A stretch of DNA of 64,000 nt from Georgenia soli (GCF_002563695.1 NZ_PDJI01000004.1:1798001-1862000); one strand, 5' to 3'. Counted from the stretch's first letter, positions 49,859 to 58,476 are shown. The notes: a model not told the origin generated them from the letters alone. Numbers and translations are program-made.

Positions 49859-50878
49859 GTGGCCGTCTCTACCGACACCTCCGCGCCGTCCACCGCCACG
49901 CCCGCCCGCGGGCAGCCACGCCCGAGCGACGCTCCCGCAGCGCACGGGCGCAACCGCAGCCTCGGCATCGTCGCGATCATCGTCTCCACCACCGCCATGG
50001 GTGCGGCCGGCGTCTTCGGCCGCATGGCGTCTCCCCCCGGGGCCGTCATCGGCGAGGCCCTCACCCTCGGACGCATGCTGGCCGGCGCGCTGGGCATGCT
50101 CGTGATCCTCGCCGCCACCCGTCGGCTCGGCGTGCTGCGCCGCACCCGGCTGTCCTGGTCGGTGGTGCTGGGCGGCATCTTCCTCGGGCTGTCGCTGGCG
50201 ACCTATCTTTCGGCGACCGTGCTGACGAGCCTCTCGCTCGCCGTCGTCCTGCACCTTCTCGGGCCCGTGATCGCGACGGTGCTGGCGCGCGTGCTGCTCA
50301 AGGAGCACGTCACCGAGCTGGCCGTCGCCACCCTGACCACGAGCGTCGTCGGGATGATGCTCGCGGCCGGCCTGATCGGCGGGACCAGGCCGCCGGGCTC
50401 GGACGAGCAGATCCTCGGGATCGTGCTCGCTGCGGCCTCCGGCGTCCTCTACGGCGCGGCCCTGCTGTGCTACCGCTACCGCGCGGACATGCCCGCCGAC
50501 GTCCGCAACTTCTGGAACTTCCTCTTCGGCAGCGTCGGTGCCGCGGCGATGGTCGCCGTGACGCGCCCCGACCTGTCCGGCATGACGGCGACCAACTGGG
50601 CCTGGGCGGTCACGTTCTTCCTCGTCTGCGGCCTCTTCGCGCTGGGTCTGCTGGTGGTCGCGGGCAAGCACCTGCGCTCCGCCGAGCTCTCGGCGCTGTC
50701 CTACTGGGAGGTCGTGGTCGCCCTCCTGCTCGGCGCCGCGGTGTTCGGCGAGTCGATCTCGCTGCTGGCCGCGATCGGTGCCGGGCTCGTCGTCCTGGCG
50801 GCCCTCATGCCCCTGGCGGCAGGCTGGCACCGCCGTCGGCAGGCGACGGACGCGCGGGCCGCCGCAGAGGTGCGCTGA
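49859..50878 (+). CDS. EamA/DMT-superfamily transporter under a glycine riboswitch
   Basis: This 339-residue protein has ten predicted helices in two EamA repeats (VSTTAMGAAGVFGRMASPPG early, then ATYLSATVLTSLSLAVVLHL, and second-half ALSYWEVVVALLLGAAVFGE with GAGLVVLAALMPL). EamA proteins commonly export amino acids and related metabolites. GTG 49859 follows GAGGAG. The upstream tandem glycine riboswitch makes glycine export (or exchange) the leading hypothesis. The first ~40 residues are a polar Ala/Ser/Pro tail. Confidence 0.9.
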   Translation: MAVSTDTSAPSTATPARGQPRPSDAPAAHGRNRSLGIVAIIVSTTAMGAAGVFGRMASPPGAVIGEALTLGRMLAGALGMLVILAATRRLGVLRRTRLSWSVVLGGIFLGLSLATYLSATVLTSLSLAVVLHLLGPVIATVLARVLLKEHVTELAVATLTTSVVGMMLAAGLIGGTRPPGSDEQILGIVLAAASGVLYGAALLCYRYRADMPADVRNFWNFLFGSVGAAAMVAVTRPDLSGMTATNWAWAVTFFLVCGLFALGLLVVAGKHLRSAELSALSYWEVVVALLLGAAVFGESISLLAAIGAGLVVLAALMPLAAGWHRRRQATDARAAAEVR

Positions 50879-50924
50879 CGCGTCGGTACGATCGGGCGCC
50901 CGCACTCCCCCGATCAGGAGCCCC

Positions 50925-52277
50925 ATGGACCAGCCGTCCCCCTCGCCGCACGCGCTCGCTCCGTGGGAGCCGTTCACGCTCACCGTCCGCCGCGAGGACG
51001 CCCCGACCCGCGAGTCCGACGTCGCCGCCGTGCTGCACGCCCGGGGCGTGCTCGGTGCCGTCGTCGACGGTGACGTCGCGGCCCTGCCGGGCCGGGTTCT
51101 CGTGCGTGTCGCGGTCGACGACGACGCCCGGGTCGCGACCGCCGGGGCCGACGGCGTGCCCCGGCCGGGCACCGACGTCGACGCGCTGGTGGTGGCGCTG
51201 GCGCGGCACCTCCGCGCGACGGTCCTGGTGGACGCCCCGACCACCGTGGGTCCGGGCGGCGGGCCCGTGCTCGCCGTCGGGCCGGACGGCACCCCGGCGG
51301 AGCCGGTCGAGCCGGAGCTCGACGAAGCCCCCGGACGGGTGCGGTCGGTGCACGCCTGGCGCGGTGAGGGCCTCGTGGGTGCCCGCGCGCTGGTCGCCGG
51401 CGCCCGGCTGCCCCTCACCGCGCACCGGCTCGGCCCCTGGATGCTGGCGGTCGCCGACGACGGCACCTACCTCGAGCCGGAGCCGCCGGGGAGGTGGTCC
51501 TTCGGGTTCCCGTACGTGGCCATGAGCCGCAGCGGGGAGCTTCGGGCCGTCACGTACGTGGCCGGGAAGGGCCGCAGGGCGCTGTACCTCGAGCTCTCCT
51601 GGGCGCCCCCGATGGCCGCCGTCGTCCCCGCGTCGGTGCCGGAGGGGTCCGCCGCCGAGCGGCTCGCGCAGCGGCTGCGGACCGCCCGGCTCGGCGAGGG
51701 CGACCTCCCCGAGCACCCCGACCTCGACCCCGGCGTCGGGAGGGCGCTGGTCGCCGCCGCGCAGGCGCCCGACGGCGACCACTTCCTGGCCGCCGTGGCG
51801 GCCGCCCTGGGGCTCCCCGCCGAGATCGCACGGGTGGTTGAGGCTCCCGGGCGGACGGCCGAGGCTCCCGGTGCAACGGCCGAGGTTGCCGGAGCGACGG
51901 CCGAGGTTGCCGGTCCGACGACGCGCGGACCGGGTCCCGACGCGGTGTCCCTGCTCGGGCCGGGCGAGCGGATCGAGGCCACCGGCACCGCCCGGCTGAT
52001 GGGAGCCGCGCTGCGGGACGACCTGGTCCGGGCGCCGTCGGGAAACGACCCGTTCAGCCGGCTGCGCCGGTACCTGCACCGCCGGCCGCGTCTGCACCTG
52101 ACGGTCGGCCTGTTCGAGCTGTTCGCGGCGGTGATGGTCGGCGCGAGCCTGCTCGGGTTCTGGAGCGACCAGCCGTCGTGGCTGCGGATCCTGTCCTGCG
52201 TGCTCCTGGCGGTCGACGGGCTGGGAAACACCGCGATGGCCTGGTGGCGCCTGCGCCGGGACGCCGCCCGGGTGTAG
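50925..52277 (+). CDS. Hypothetical protein with two C-terminal membrane helices
   Basis: This 450-residue protein has a long soluble Ala/Val/Gly-rich region with PGRWSFGFPYVAMSRSGELR. It contains four tandem 7-residue repeats around residues 306-333 (EAPGRTA, EAPGATA, EVAGATA, EVAGPTT), then a basic stretch (RLRRYLHRRPRLH) and two helices (~388-435). CAGGAG precedes ATG 50925. No family is recognised. It is probably a separate unit behind a TACGAT box at 50886. Confidence 0.72.
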   Translation: MDQPSPSPHALAPWEPFTLTVRREDAPTRESDVAAVLHARGVLGAVVDGDVAALPGRVLVRVAVDDDARVATAGADGVPRPGTDVDALVVALARHLRATVLVDAPTTVGPGGGPVLAVGPDGTPAEPVEPELDEAPGRVRSVHAWRGEGLVGARALVAGARLPLTAHRLGPWMLAVADDGTYLEPEPPGRWSFGFPYVAMSRSGELRAVTYVAGKGRRALYLELSWAPPMAAVVPASVPEGSAAERLAQRLRTARLGEGDLPEHPDLDPGVGRALVAAAQAPDGDHFLAAVAAALGLPAEIARVVEAPGRTAEAPGATAEVAGATAEVAGPTTRGPGPDAVSLLGPGERIEATGTARLMGAALRDDLVRAPSGNDPFSRLRRYLHRRPRLHLTVGLFELFAAVMVGASLLGFWSDQPSWLRILSCVLLAVDGLGNTAMAWWRLRRDAARV

Positions 52278-52288
52278 CGCGCCGTTCC

Positions 52289-53227
52289 TCAGGCGTCCCG
52301 ACGACGCAGGCTGACCGCCCCCGCCACGAGGGCCGCGACCGCCCATGCACTGACGACCGCCACGCCCTGCCACGGGCTGAGGAGCTCGTTGGTGCCGAGC
52401 AGCGCGCCGAGGCTGAGGAAGGACACGGCGGCCGGCAGCGGCAGGACGGCGACCAGGTCCTGCACCCAGTCGATCTGGACGAACTGCAGCACGCCGGGCA
52501 GCAGGAGCAGGAGGCCGAGGACGGCGGTGATCGTGCCGGCGGTGTGCCGCACGACCGCGCCCAGGCCGAGCGCCATGAAGGCGGCCGCGACGAAGAAGAA
52601 CGTCATGCCGCCGAACGCCTGCCAGGTGGTCGCGTCGCTCAGGGACGGCACGAGGTCGTAGTTCCCGAGGGCGGGACGGGCGACCAGGTACGCCCCGACG
52701 ATGCTCGCCGCGCTGACGACGACGGTCACGACCACCAGCGCGAGCCCCTTGGCCGCGAGGACCGGCAGCCGGGACGGGACGGCCGCGAACGTGGAGCGGA
52801 TCATGCCCGTGGAGTACTCACCGGTCATGAGGAGAGCGCCGAGCACCGCGATCGTGACCGTGGCGAACTGGTAGCCGCCGATGACGACCTCGGCGCCGTA
52901 CAGGGTGGCACCCGCCGCGGCCGCGTCCTCGGCGAAGTACTGAAGCGAGGAGGCCTGCGCGAGGCCGAGCAGCGTCATGACCGCGACCGTGATGCCCATG
53001 GTCCACCACGTCGATCGCAGCGAGAGCAGCTTGATCCACTCTCCCTTCATCACGCCGAGGAAGGTGAGGCGCGCCGAGCCGTCGAGAGGGACGACGGCGC
53101 GGCCTGGACCGGTCGCCCGGGCGCCGGGGCCGGCTGCCGGCGACTCGGCGGTGGGCGACCCCGCGGTGGTCGATCCGGCGGTGCCGGGGCTGCCAGGGCT
53201 GGCGGGAGTGGTGGCGGTGGTGCTCAT
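52289..53227 (-). CDS. ABC-2-type transporter permease
   Basis: This 312-residue membrane subunit has a ~60-residue Pro/Ser/Thr/Ala-rich cytoplasmic start, then GVMKGEWIKLLSLRSTWWTM, typical of ABC-2 permeases, six helices, and MTGEYSTGMIRSTFAAVPSR in the central loop. ATG 53227 overlaps the ATPase stop. With the ATPase it forms an exporter for an unknown substrate. Confidence 0.87.
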   Translation of the reverse strand: MSTTATTPASPGSPGTAGSTTAGSPTAESPAAGPGARATGPGRAVVPLDGSARLTFLGVMKGEWIKLLSLRSTWWTMGITVAVMTLLGLAQASSLQYFAEDAAAAGATLYGAEVVIGGYQFATVTIAVLGALLMTGEYSTGMIRSTFAAVPSRLPVLAAKGLALVVVTVVVSAASIVGAYLVARPALGNYDLVPSLSDATTWQAFGGMTFFFVAAAFMALGLGAVVRHTAGTITAVLGLLLLLPGVLQFVQIDWVQDLVAVLPLPAAVSFLSLGALLGTNELLSPWQGVAVVSAWAVAALVAGAVSLRRRDA

Positions 53228-54156
53228 CGGGCGGCCTCCATGGCCTCGTGGGTGGTCTCGGAGCGGTACTCGACGGCGTTCTGGGTGAGGGTCATGTAGG
53301 CCTCCTCCAGGCTCGCGCGCTGGAGGGAAAGCTCGTGCAGGACGATGCGGTGCCGGGCGGCGGTCTCGCCGACCAGCTCGGGGGTGACGCCGCGGACCGC
53401 GAGCCCGCCGTCGTCCGTGGGATCGACGACGGCGCCCGCCGCGCGGACCAGACCGGCGAACTCCGCGGCCTGCGGGGTGCGGACCCTGACGACGGCTCCG
53501 GTGGCGGAGTCGATGACGTCCTGGACGGCGCCGGTGGCGATGATCTCGCCGCGGCCGATGACCACGAGCTGGTCGGCGGTCTGCGCCATCTCGCTCATGA
53601 GGTGCGAGGAGAGGAACACGGTGCGGCCTTCCGCCGCGAGCTGCCGGACCAGGGTGCGGACCCACTTCACGCCTTCGGGGTCCAGGCCGTTGACGGGCTC
53701 GTCCAGGATCAGGGTGCGGGGGTCGCCGAGCAGGGCCGACGCGATGCCGAGGCGCTGCCCCATGCCGAGGGAGAACCCGCCGACGCGCTTGCCGGCGACG
53801 GCGGAGAGGCCGGTCATCTCGATGACCTCGTCCACGCGCCGGACGGGGATCCCGTGGGTGGCGGCCATGGTGCGCAGGTGGGAGCGGGCGCTGCGGCCGC
53901 TGTGCACGGCCTTGGCGTCCAGAAGCGCACCCACCTCCTTCAGCGGGGAGCGGTGCTGGGCGTACGGCCTGCCGTTGACGGTCACGGTGCCGGAGGTCGG
54001 CCGGTCGAGGCCGACGATCATCCGCATGGTCGTGGACTTGCCCGCGCCGTTGGGTCCGAGGAACCCGGTGACGGTGCCGGGCGGGATGGTGAAGCTGATG
54101 CCGTTGACGGCGGTCTTGGAGCCGTAGCGCTTGGTGAGGTTGCGTGCCTCGATCAT
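53224..54156 (-). CDS. ABC-2-type exporter ATPase
   Basis: This 310-residue ATPase of the drug/antibiotic-exporter class (CcmA/BcrA-like) has Walker A GPNGAGKST, Q-loop region LDRPTSGTVTVNGRPYAQHR, signature FSLGMGQRLGIASALLG, Walker B TLILDEPVNGLDPEG and a switch His in FLSSHLMSEM. Q in the signature sits in SLGMGQR, common in this class. A C-terminal ~90-residue domain (VRVRTPQAAEFAGLVRAAGA) is also typical. Confidence 0.93.
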   Translation of the reverse strand: MIEARNLTKRYGSKTAVNGISFTIPPGTVTGFLGPNGAGKSTTMRMIVGLDRPTSGTVTVNGRPYAQHRSPLKEVGALLDAKAVHSGRSARSHLRTMAATHGIPVRRVDEVIEMTGLSAVAGKRVGGFSLGMGQRLGIASALLGDPRTLILDEPVNGLDPEGVKWVRTLVRQLAAEGRTVFLSSHLMSEMAQTADQLVVIGRGEIIATGAVQDVIDSATGAVVRVRTPQAAEFAGLVRAAGAVVDPTDDGGLAVRGVTPELVGETAARHRIVLHELSLQRASLEEAYMTLTQNAVEYRSETTHEAMEAAR

Positions 54157-54342
54157 GGTGAGCCCTCTAGTCGTGGTCGACCGGTCCGCGGCGGCGTCGT
54201 GCCCGCTGCACCCGCACCGGTGATGTCGGGACCCAGTCAATTCGGACCGCGCAGTCTGCGGATCGGGGAAGGGCCTGATTTCGCCCCTGAGGGTCGGCGT
54301 GCGGGTGTCAGGGTTTCTGCCCGCCGCGTGCAGCGACGACTC

Positions 54343-54440
54343 CTGGACGGTTCGTGCGGCTCCGCGATGACTCCTGGACGGTTTGCACGTCTTCTGGCCG
54401 GTTTGCGGAGGCTCGAAGTGCCACAGACCGTCCAGTAGTG
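54343..54440. repeat. Intergenic palindromic element, copy B
   Basis: CTGGACGGT occurs at 54343-54351 and 54374-54382, and its inverse ACCGTCCAG at 54427-54435. CACGTCTTCTGGCCGGT (54386-54402) and CCACAGACCGTCCAG (54421-54435) match copy A at 28181 and 28257 (16/17 and 15/15). It lies in the 354-bp gap between the divergent ABC ATPase and membrane-protein genes; no other element is recognised there except the -10 box at 54499. Confidence 0.78.
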
Positions 54441-54498
54441 GCGGCCGGCGCTTCGCTCGACCGGGGCCGAAGGCCGCAGATGTCGGGACCGCTCGGGC

Positions 54499-54510
54499 TA
54501 CCGTGAGGAG
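54499..54510 (+). promoter_or_regulatory. -10 box of the small membrane-protein gene
   Basis: TACCGT (54499-54504) lies 6 nt before GTG 54511. A GAGGAGG stretch in the same place could instead serve ATG 54523. Confidence 0.5.
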
Positions 54511-54963
54511 GTGGCAACCGCCATGACGGGTCTCGCGCGGCCACGACGGCGGCTGGCAGCGGCCGATGTGGTCGACGTCTTCGTGTACGTCGTGGTGCTG
54601 AATCTCGCGATCGAGTACGTGCCCTCGGTGATCTCGGAGACCTTCACGGTCTCGCTGCTCACCGCGGTGCTCCTCAAGGTCGTCCTCGAGGTGGTCGTCG
54701 GGATCAAGAGCCGGCTGAGGGGACGGCTCCGCGCGGCGTCGACCGTCGGGGGCAAGGCGATCGCCGTCGCGATGCTCTGGGTCCTGCTTGTCGGCAGCAA
54801 GTTCGTCGTCCTCGAGGTCGTCGACCTCGTGTTCGGCGACCGGGTCAGCCTCGGCGGGTTCGTCCCCGTCACCCTCCTGATCCTTGCGCTGCTGCTGGCA
54901 CGCGCCGGGGTGCGTCGCCTGGTCGACGCCCCGAGCGTAGGCAGCTCCACCACTCGCGAATGA
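54511..54963 (+). CDS. Small membrane protein, unknown
   Basis: This 150-residue protein has four predicted helices (~22-40, 46-64, 80-103, 115-132), a basic N-terminus and a loop KSRLRGRLRAASTVGGK. No family is recognised. Start is either leaderless GTG 54511 or ATG 54523 with GAGGAGG 11 nt upstream. It is convergent with the aldolase gene (11-bp gap). Confidence 0.68.
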   Translation: MATAMTGLARPRRRLAAADVVDVFVYVVVLNLAIEYVPSVISETFTVSLLTAVLLKVVLEVVVGIKSRLRGRLRAASTVGGKAIAVAMLWVLLVGSKFVVLEVVDLVFGDRVSLGGFVPVTLLILALLLARAGVRRLVDAPSVGSSTTRE

Positions 54964-54974
54964 ACGACTGGCCG

Positions 54975-55814
54975 CTACAGCGCGTCGATGACACCCAGCA
55001 GCCGGACGACCTCGTCCTCCACCGCGCGCCGGCCGGCGCCGAGGTACTTGCGGGGGTCCACGACCGACGGGTTCTCCGCGAGGAACCGGCGCACCTCGTC
55101 GGTGAGGGCGTGGTTGAGGTGGGTCGCGATGTTGATCTTCGTCATCCCGGCCGCGACGGCGGCGCCCAGCGTCTCGTCCGGCACGCCCGACGAGCCGTGC
55201 AGCACCAGCGGCACGTCGAGCGCCGCCCGCAGCTCCGCGATCCGTTCGAGGTCGAGCGCCGCGGTGCGTTCCGTCATCGCGTGCGAGGAGCCGACGGCGA
55301 CGGCCAGAGCATCCACCCCGGTGGCCTGCACGAACGCCACCGCCTCGTCCGGGTCGGTGCGCACCCCGGGCGCGTGCACGCCGTCCTTGCCGCCGACCTT
55401 CCCGAGCTCCGCCTCGACGAGCACGCCCGCGGCGTGGGCCTCGGCGACCACGTCGGCGGTCTGGGCGACGTTCTCCTCGTACGGCAGCGCAGAACCGTCG
55501 AACATCACGGAGGTGAAGCCCAGGGCGATCGCCTCGCTGACCAGCTCGCGGTCCTCGGCGTGGTCCAGGTGGACGACGAGGCTTCCCGCCGACTCCTCGG
55601 CGACGGCGAGGGTCGCCCGCGCGATCGGGGCGAGCCCCCCGTGGTACTTCACGGCGTTCTGGCTGATCTGCATGATCACCGCGCACCCGGTGCGTTCGGC
55701 GGCCGCGGCGTACGCCTCGGCGTGCTCCAGCTGGATGACGTTGAACGCCCCCACGCCACGGCGGTCGGTTCGCGCCCGCCGCAGCAGGTCCACGGGCTCG
55801 GTCACGATGGTCAT
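54975..55814 (-). CDS. Class II fructose/tagatose-bisphosphate aldolase
   Basis: This 279-residue zinc-dependent aldolase has GAFNVIQLEHAEAYAAAAER, LVVHLDHAEDRELVSEAIAL (zinc His and catalytic Asp), SVMFDGSALPYEENV, EAELGKVGG, VPLVLHGSSGVPDETLGAAV and KINIATHLNHAL. It resembles GatY/KbaY, which split tagatose-1,6-bisphosphate. It is the last gene of the amino-sugar operon and overlaps the kinase by 4 bp. Fructose-1,6-bisphosphate activity is possible; the neighbouring isomerase and kinase favour tagatose. Confidence 0.88.
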   Translation of the reverse strand: MTIVTEPVDLLRRARTDRRGVGAFNVIQLEHAEAYAAAAERTGCAVIMQISQNAVKYHGGLAPIARATLAVAEESAGSLVVHLDHAEDRELVSEAIALGFTSVMFDGSALPYEENVAQTADVVAEAHAAGVLVEAELGKVGGKDGVHAPGVRTDPDEAVAFVQATGVDALAVAVGSSHAMTERTAALDLERIAELRAALDVPLVLHGSSGVPDETLGAAVAAGMTKINIATHLNHALTDEVRRFLAENPSVVDPRKYLGAGRRAVEDEVVRLLGVIDAL

Positions 55815-56749
55815 GCGAGGGTCTCTTCCTTCAGGTCGGTGCGTGCGAGGAGGGACGCGGCGAGGTCCGCGTCCACGCGGCCCGCGACGGGCTCGGTGAC
55901 AGAGGCGGCGGAGGTGGCTACGGCGCGGCGCAGCCGCTCCGGCCACGGCAGCGTCCAGCCCAGGGCCAGCGCCGCCAGCGCCGCGTCCCCCGCCCCGGTG
56001 GGGTTCCCTGCGAGCTCGGTGTCCAGGCGGGCGGTCAGCCGGGTAGCGCCGTCGTCGTAGCGCATGCCGTCCCCGCCGTCCGTGATGACGACGGCGCCCG
56101 CGCCGAGCTCACGCAGGGCCGCCGCGGCGTCGTGCACGTTGCCGGTGCCGGTGGCTCCGAGCGCCTCGGTCCGGTTGGGCTTGACGAGATCCGCGCGAGC
56201 GCGTGCGGCCCACACCAGCGCGTCCCCGGACGTGTCCACCAGCACGGCGGCGCCACCGCGGCGACCTGCGCCGATCAGCTCCGCGAGCTGGTTCTCGGTC
56301 GTCCCCGGCGGCAGGGACCCGGAGATCGTCACGACCTCCGGGCCCAGCTCACCGACTGCCTCGGCCACGGTGGCGACCAGGCCGTCCCACACGCCGTCCG
56401 GCAGCGGCTCGCCGCTCTCGTTGAAGAGGGTGGGATGGCCCCCGTCCCACCCGGACGCTTGTTCCGGGACCACGGCGACGGACTGGCGGAGCTCGACCCC
56501 CGTCGCCACGAGACGCGCCGCCACGCCGTCGTCCGCCAGCGAGGCGGTGAACGCCTGACCGTGCAGCCCGCCGACCGGGGCCACCACCAGGGCGTCGCCG
56601 CCGAGGTCCCGGACGACGCGGGCCACGTTGACGCCCTTGCCGCCGGCACGCCCGGTCACGTCCGGGACGCGGTGCGAGGTACCGGGCACGAGCTCGGCCA
56701 CCCGGTACGTGACGTCCCAGGCCGGGTTGGGCGTGACGGCGACGATCAC
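55811..56749 (-). CDS. PfkB-family sugar-phosphate kinase (tagatose-6-P/1-phosphofructokinase type)
   Basis: This 312-residue kinase opens IVAVTPNPAWDVTYRV, with the substrate loop GRAGGKGVNVARVVRDLGGD, VTISGSLPPGT, VKPNRTEALGATG and the catalytic NPTGAGDAALAALALGW. This is the LacC/FruK class acting on ketohexose phosphates. GTG 56749 lies 2 bp after the isomerase stop. In context it would make tagatose-1,6-bisphosphate from tagatose-6-phosphate for the next enzyme. Confidence 0.86.
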   Translation of the reverse strand: MIVAVTPNPAWDVTYRVAELVPGTSHRVPDVTGRAGGKGVNVARVVRDLGGDALVVAPVGGLHGQAFTASLADDGVAARLVATGVELRQSVAVVPEQASGWDGGHPTLFNESGEPLPDGVWDGLVATVAEAVGELGPEVVTISGSLPPGTTENQLAELIGAGRRGGAAVLVDTSGDALVWAARARADLVKPNRTEALGATGTGNVHDAAAALRELGAGAVVITDGGDGMRYDDGATRLTARLDTELAGNPTGAGDAALAALALGWTLPWPERLRRAVATSAASVTEPVAGRVDADLAASLLARTDLKEETLA

Positions 56750-56751
56750 GG

Positions 56752-57636
56752 TCAGCCCTGGCTCAGGATGATCGAGCGGGTCAGGTTGCGCGGTGTGTCC
56801 GGGTTCATGCCCTTGTGGAGGGCGTTCGCCACCGCGAGGAGCTGGCAGCGCACCACGGTGAGCTGCGGGTCCTCGTCGAACGCCAGCGCGAGGGCGCCGA
56901 GCGCCTCGACCTCCTCGACGAGCCCCTCGGGCCGGTCGCCGAGGAAGACGACGGCGGACGTGTCGTCCGTGATCGCCTTCGGACCGTGGCGGTAGTCCAT
57001 CGCGGGGTAGGCCTCGGCCCAGGCGATCGACGCCTCCCGCATCTTCAGCGCCGCCTCGTGGGCCAGCCCGACGCCGAGACCCCGGCCCAGGAAGGTGAAC
57101 TGGGTGCGCCCGAGGACCTCGGCCGGCACCTGCCAGTTGACGATCTCCTCGGCCGCCGCGGCCAGCGGCTCGATGTCCTCGCCGAGGCCCGCGCGCAGCA
57201 GCGTGAGCGCCGCCGTCGCGAACCGGGTCTGGACCACGGACCGCTCGTCGGCGAAGGGCATGGTGATCACGTCGTCGGCCGCGCTCACGCCCGGGGAGTC
57301 GGCGTCGCCGATGATCGCGAGCGTGCGCTGGCGACCGCGCACCTGCCGGAGCAGGTCGAGCACCTCGGTGGTGGTGCCCGAGCGCGAGATGGCGATGAGC
57401 AGGTCGTACCGGCGCCCGCTCGGGTACTCGCTCGCCACGAAGGCGTCGGTCTCGCCCTGACCGAGCTCCTCGCGGCGGGCCGCGTACGCCTCGGCGACGA
57501 ACCAGCTGGTGCCGCAGCCGACGACGGCGACACGCTGCCCCGGCCGGGGCAGGCTCTCCGCGGTGGCGAGGCCGGCGGCCTGCCGCCACACCTCGGGCTG
57601 GCTGGCGATCTCGGCGGAGACGAACGGTGTGTTCAC
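56752..57636 (-). CDS. agaS: SIS-domain sugar isomerase/deaminase, AgaS-like
   Basis: This 294-residue protein has two SIS domains, with VVGCGTSWFVAEAYAARREE, LLIAISRSGTTTEVLDLLRQ in the first and FLGRGLGVGLAHEAALKMRE, EAYPAMDYRHGPKAITDDTS in the second. It lacks the glutaminase domain of GlmS. AgaS-type enzymes turn galactosamine-6-phosphate into tagatose-6-phosphate and ammonia. The neighbouring tagatose-type kinase and aldolase support this over a glucosamine role. GTG 57636 has AAAGCAGGA upstream. Confidence 0.83.
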   Translation of the reverse strand: MNTPFVSAEIASQPEVWRQAAGLATAESLPRPGQRVAVVGCGTSWFVAEAYAARREELGQGETDAFVASEYPSGRRYDLLIAISRSGTTTEVLDLLRQVRGRQRTLAIIGDADSPGVSAADDVITMPFADERSVVQTRFATAALTLLRAGLGEDIEPLAAAAEEIVNWQVPAEVLGRTQFTFLGRGLGVGLAHEAALKMREASIAWAEAYPAMDYRHGPKAITDDTSAVVFLGDRPEGLVEEVEALGALALAFDEDPQLTVVRCQLLAVANALHKGMNPDTPRNLTRSIILSQG

Positions 57637-57659
57637 GGGTCCTGCTTTCTTTGTGGTGA

Positions 57660-57676
57660 GGTGCCCCGGGGGCACC
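57660..57676 (-). terminator. Small hairpin between the DeoR and SIS genes
   Basis: GGTGCCC and GGGCACC pair over 7 bp around a 3-nt loop in the 54-bp gap. It may attenuate or stabilise the mRNA between regulator and enzyme genes. Confidence 0.45.
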
Positions 57677-57690
57677 AGGTCTGGCAGTGG

Positions 57691-58476
57691 CTAGACGACG
57701 GCGACGTCGATGCCGGCGTCGCGGAACGTGTCGACGGCGGCCGGGTCGGCCTCGGTGGTCGTGATGAGGAGGTCGACGCGCCGGGGCTCGACGAAGGGCG
57801 CGAGGGCCGTGCGGCCGAGCTTGGATGAGTCGGCGACGACGACGACGCGGCGGGCGGCCTCGGCCATGAGCCGGCTGATGGCCGCCTCACCCTCGTGGTG
57901 CCCCATGGCGCCGTGCTCGACGTCGACGGCGTTGACGCCGAGGAAGGCGATGTCGAGGGTGACCTGGGTCAGCGTGTGGACGGCGAGCGGGCCGACGAGC
58001 TCGTACGAGCGTGTCCTCGCCGTGCCGCCGGTGAGGATGATGCGGACGTGCTGGCGGACGGTGAGGTCGTGGGCGATGTTCAGCGCGTTCGTGACCACGG
58101 TCAGCCGTTCGCCGTGCCGCAGGTCCTGCAGGTGGGGTTCGGTGGCGATGCTCTCGGCGACGAGGGTGGTGGTGGTCCCGCCGTTGAGGCCGATCACCTG
58201 GCCGGGCCCGACGAGCGAGACGGCGTGCGCGGCGATCCGCTGCTTCTCGTCGGCCTGGCGGGCGGTCTTGTACTTGAGCGGCAGGTCGTAGGCGATCGCG
58301 GAGGCACGTGCGCCGCCGCGGGTACGGGTGATCAGCTGCTGGGTCGCGAGCTCGTCGAGGTCGCGCCGGACGGTCGCCGGCGAGGCGTCGAGCTCCTCGA
58401 CCAGCGCGTGCACGGAGATCTCCCCCCGCTCGGAGGCGAGCTCGAGGATGCGGGTGAGCCGGTCGTGGCGGGTCAT
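57691..58476 (-). CDS. DeoR-family transcriptional regulator
   Basis: This 261-residue protein has an N-terminal winged helix (HDRLTRILELASERGEISVH, ALVEELDASPATVRRDLDEL) and a DeoR sensor domain with IGLNGGTTTTLVAESI, VVTNALNIAHDL and VVVADSSKLGRTALAPF. It binds a sugar phosphate and usually represses. It sits inside the operon and overlaps the ROK gene by 4 bp. AgaR-type regulators of galactosamine genes are in this family. Confidence 0.92.
   Translation of the reverse strand: MTRHDRLTRILELASERGEISVHALVEELDASPATVRRDLDELATQQLITRTRGGARASAIAYDLPLKYKTARQADEKQRIAAHAVSLVGPGQVIGLNGGTTTTLVAESIATEPHLQDLRHGERLTVVTNALNIAHDLTVRQHVRIILTGGTARTRSYELVGPLAVHTLTQVTLDIAFLGVNAVDVEHGAMGHHEGEAAISRLMAEAARRVVVVADSSKLGRTALAPFVEPRRVDLLITTTEADPAAVDTFRDAGIDVAVV

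Noticed and set aside
51840..51925. A fourth 19-bp array
   Set aside because: The period here is 21 bp, in frame within a coding sequence, so it is a protein-level repeat of different origin.
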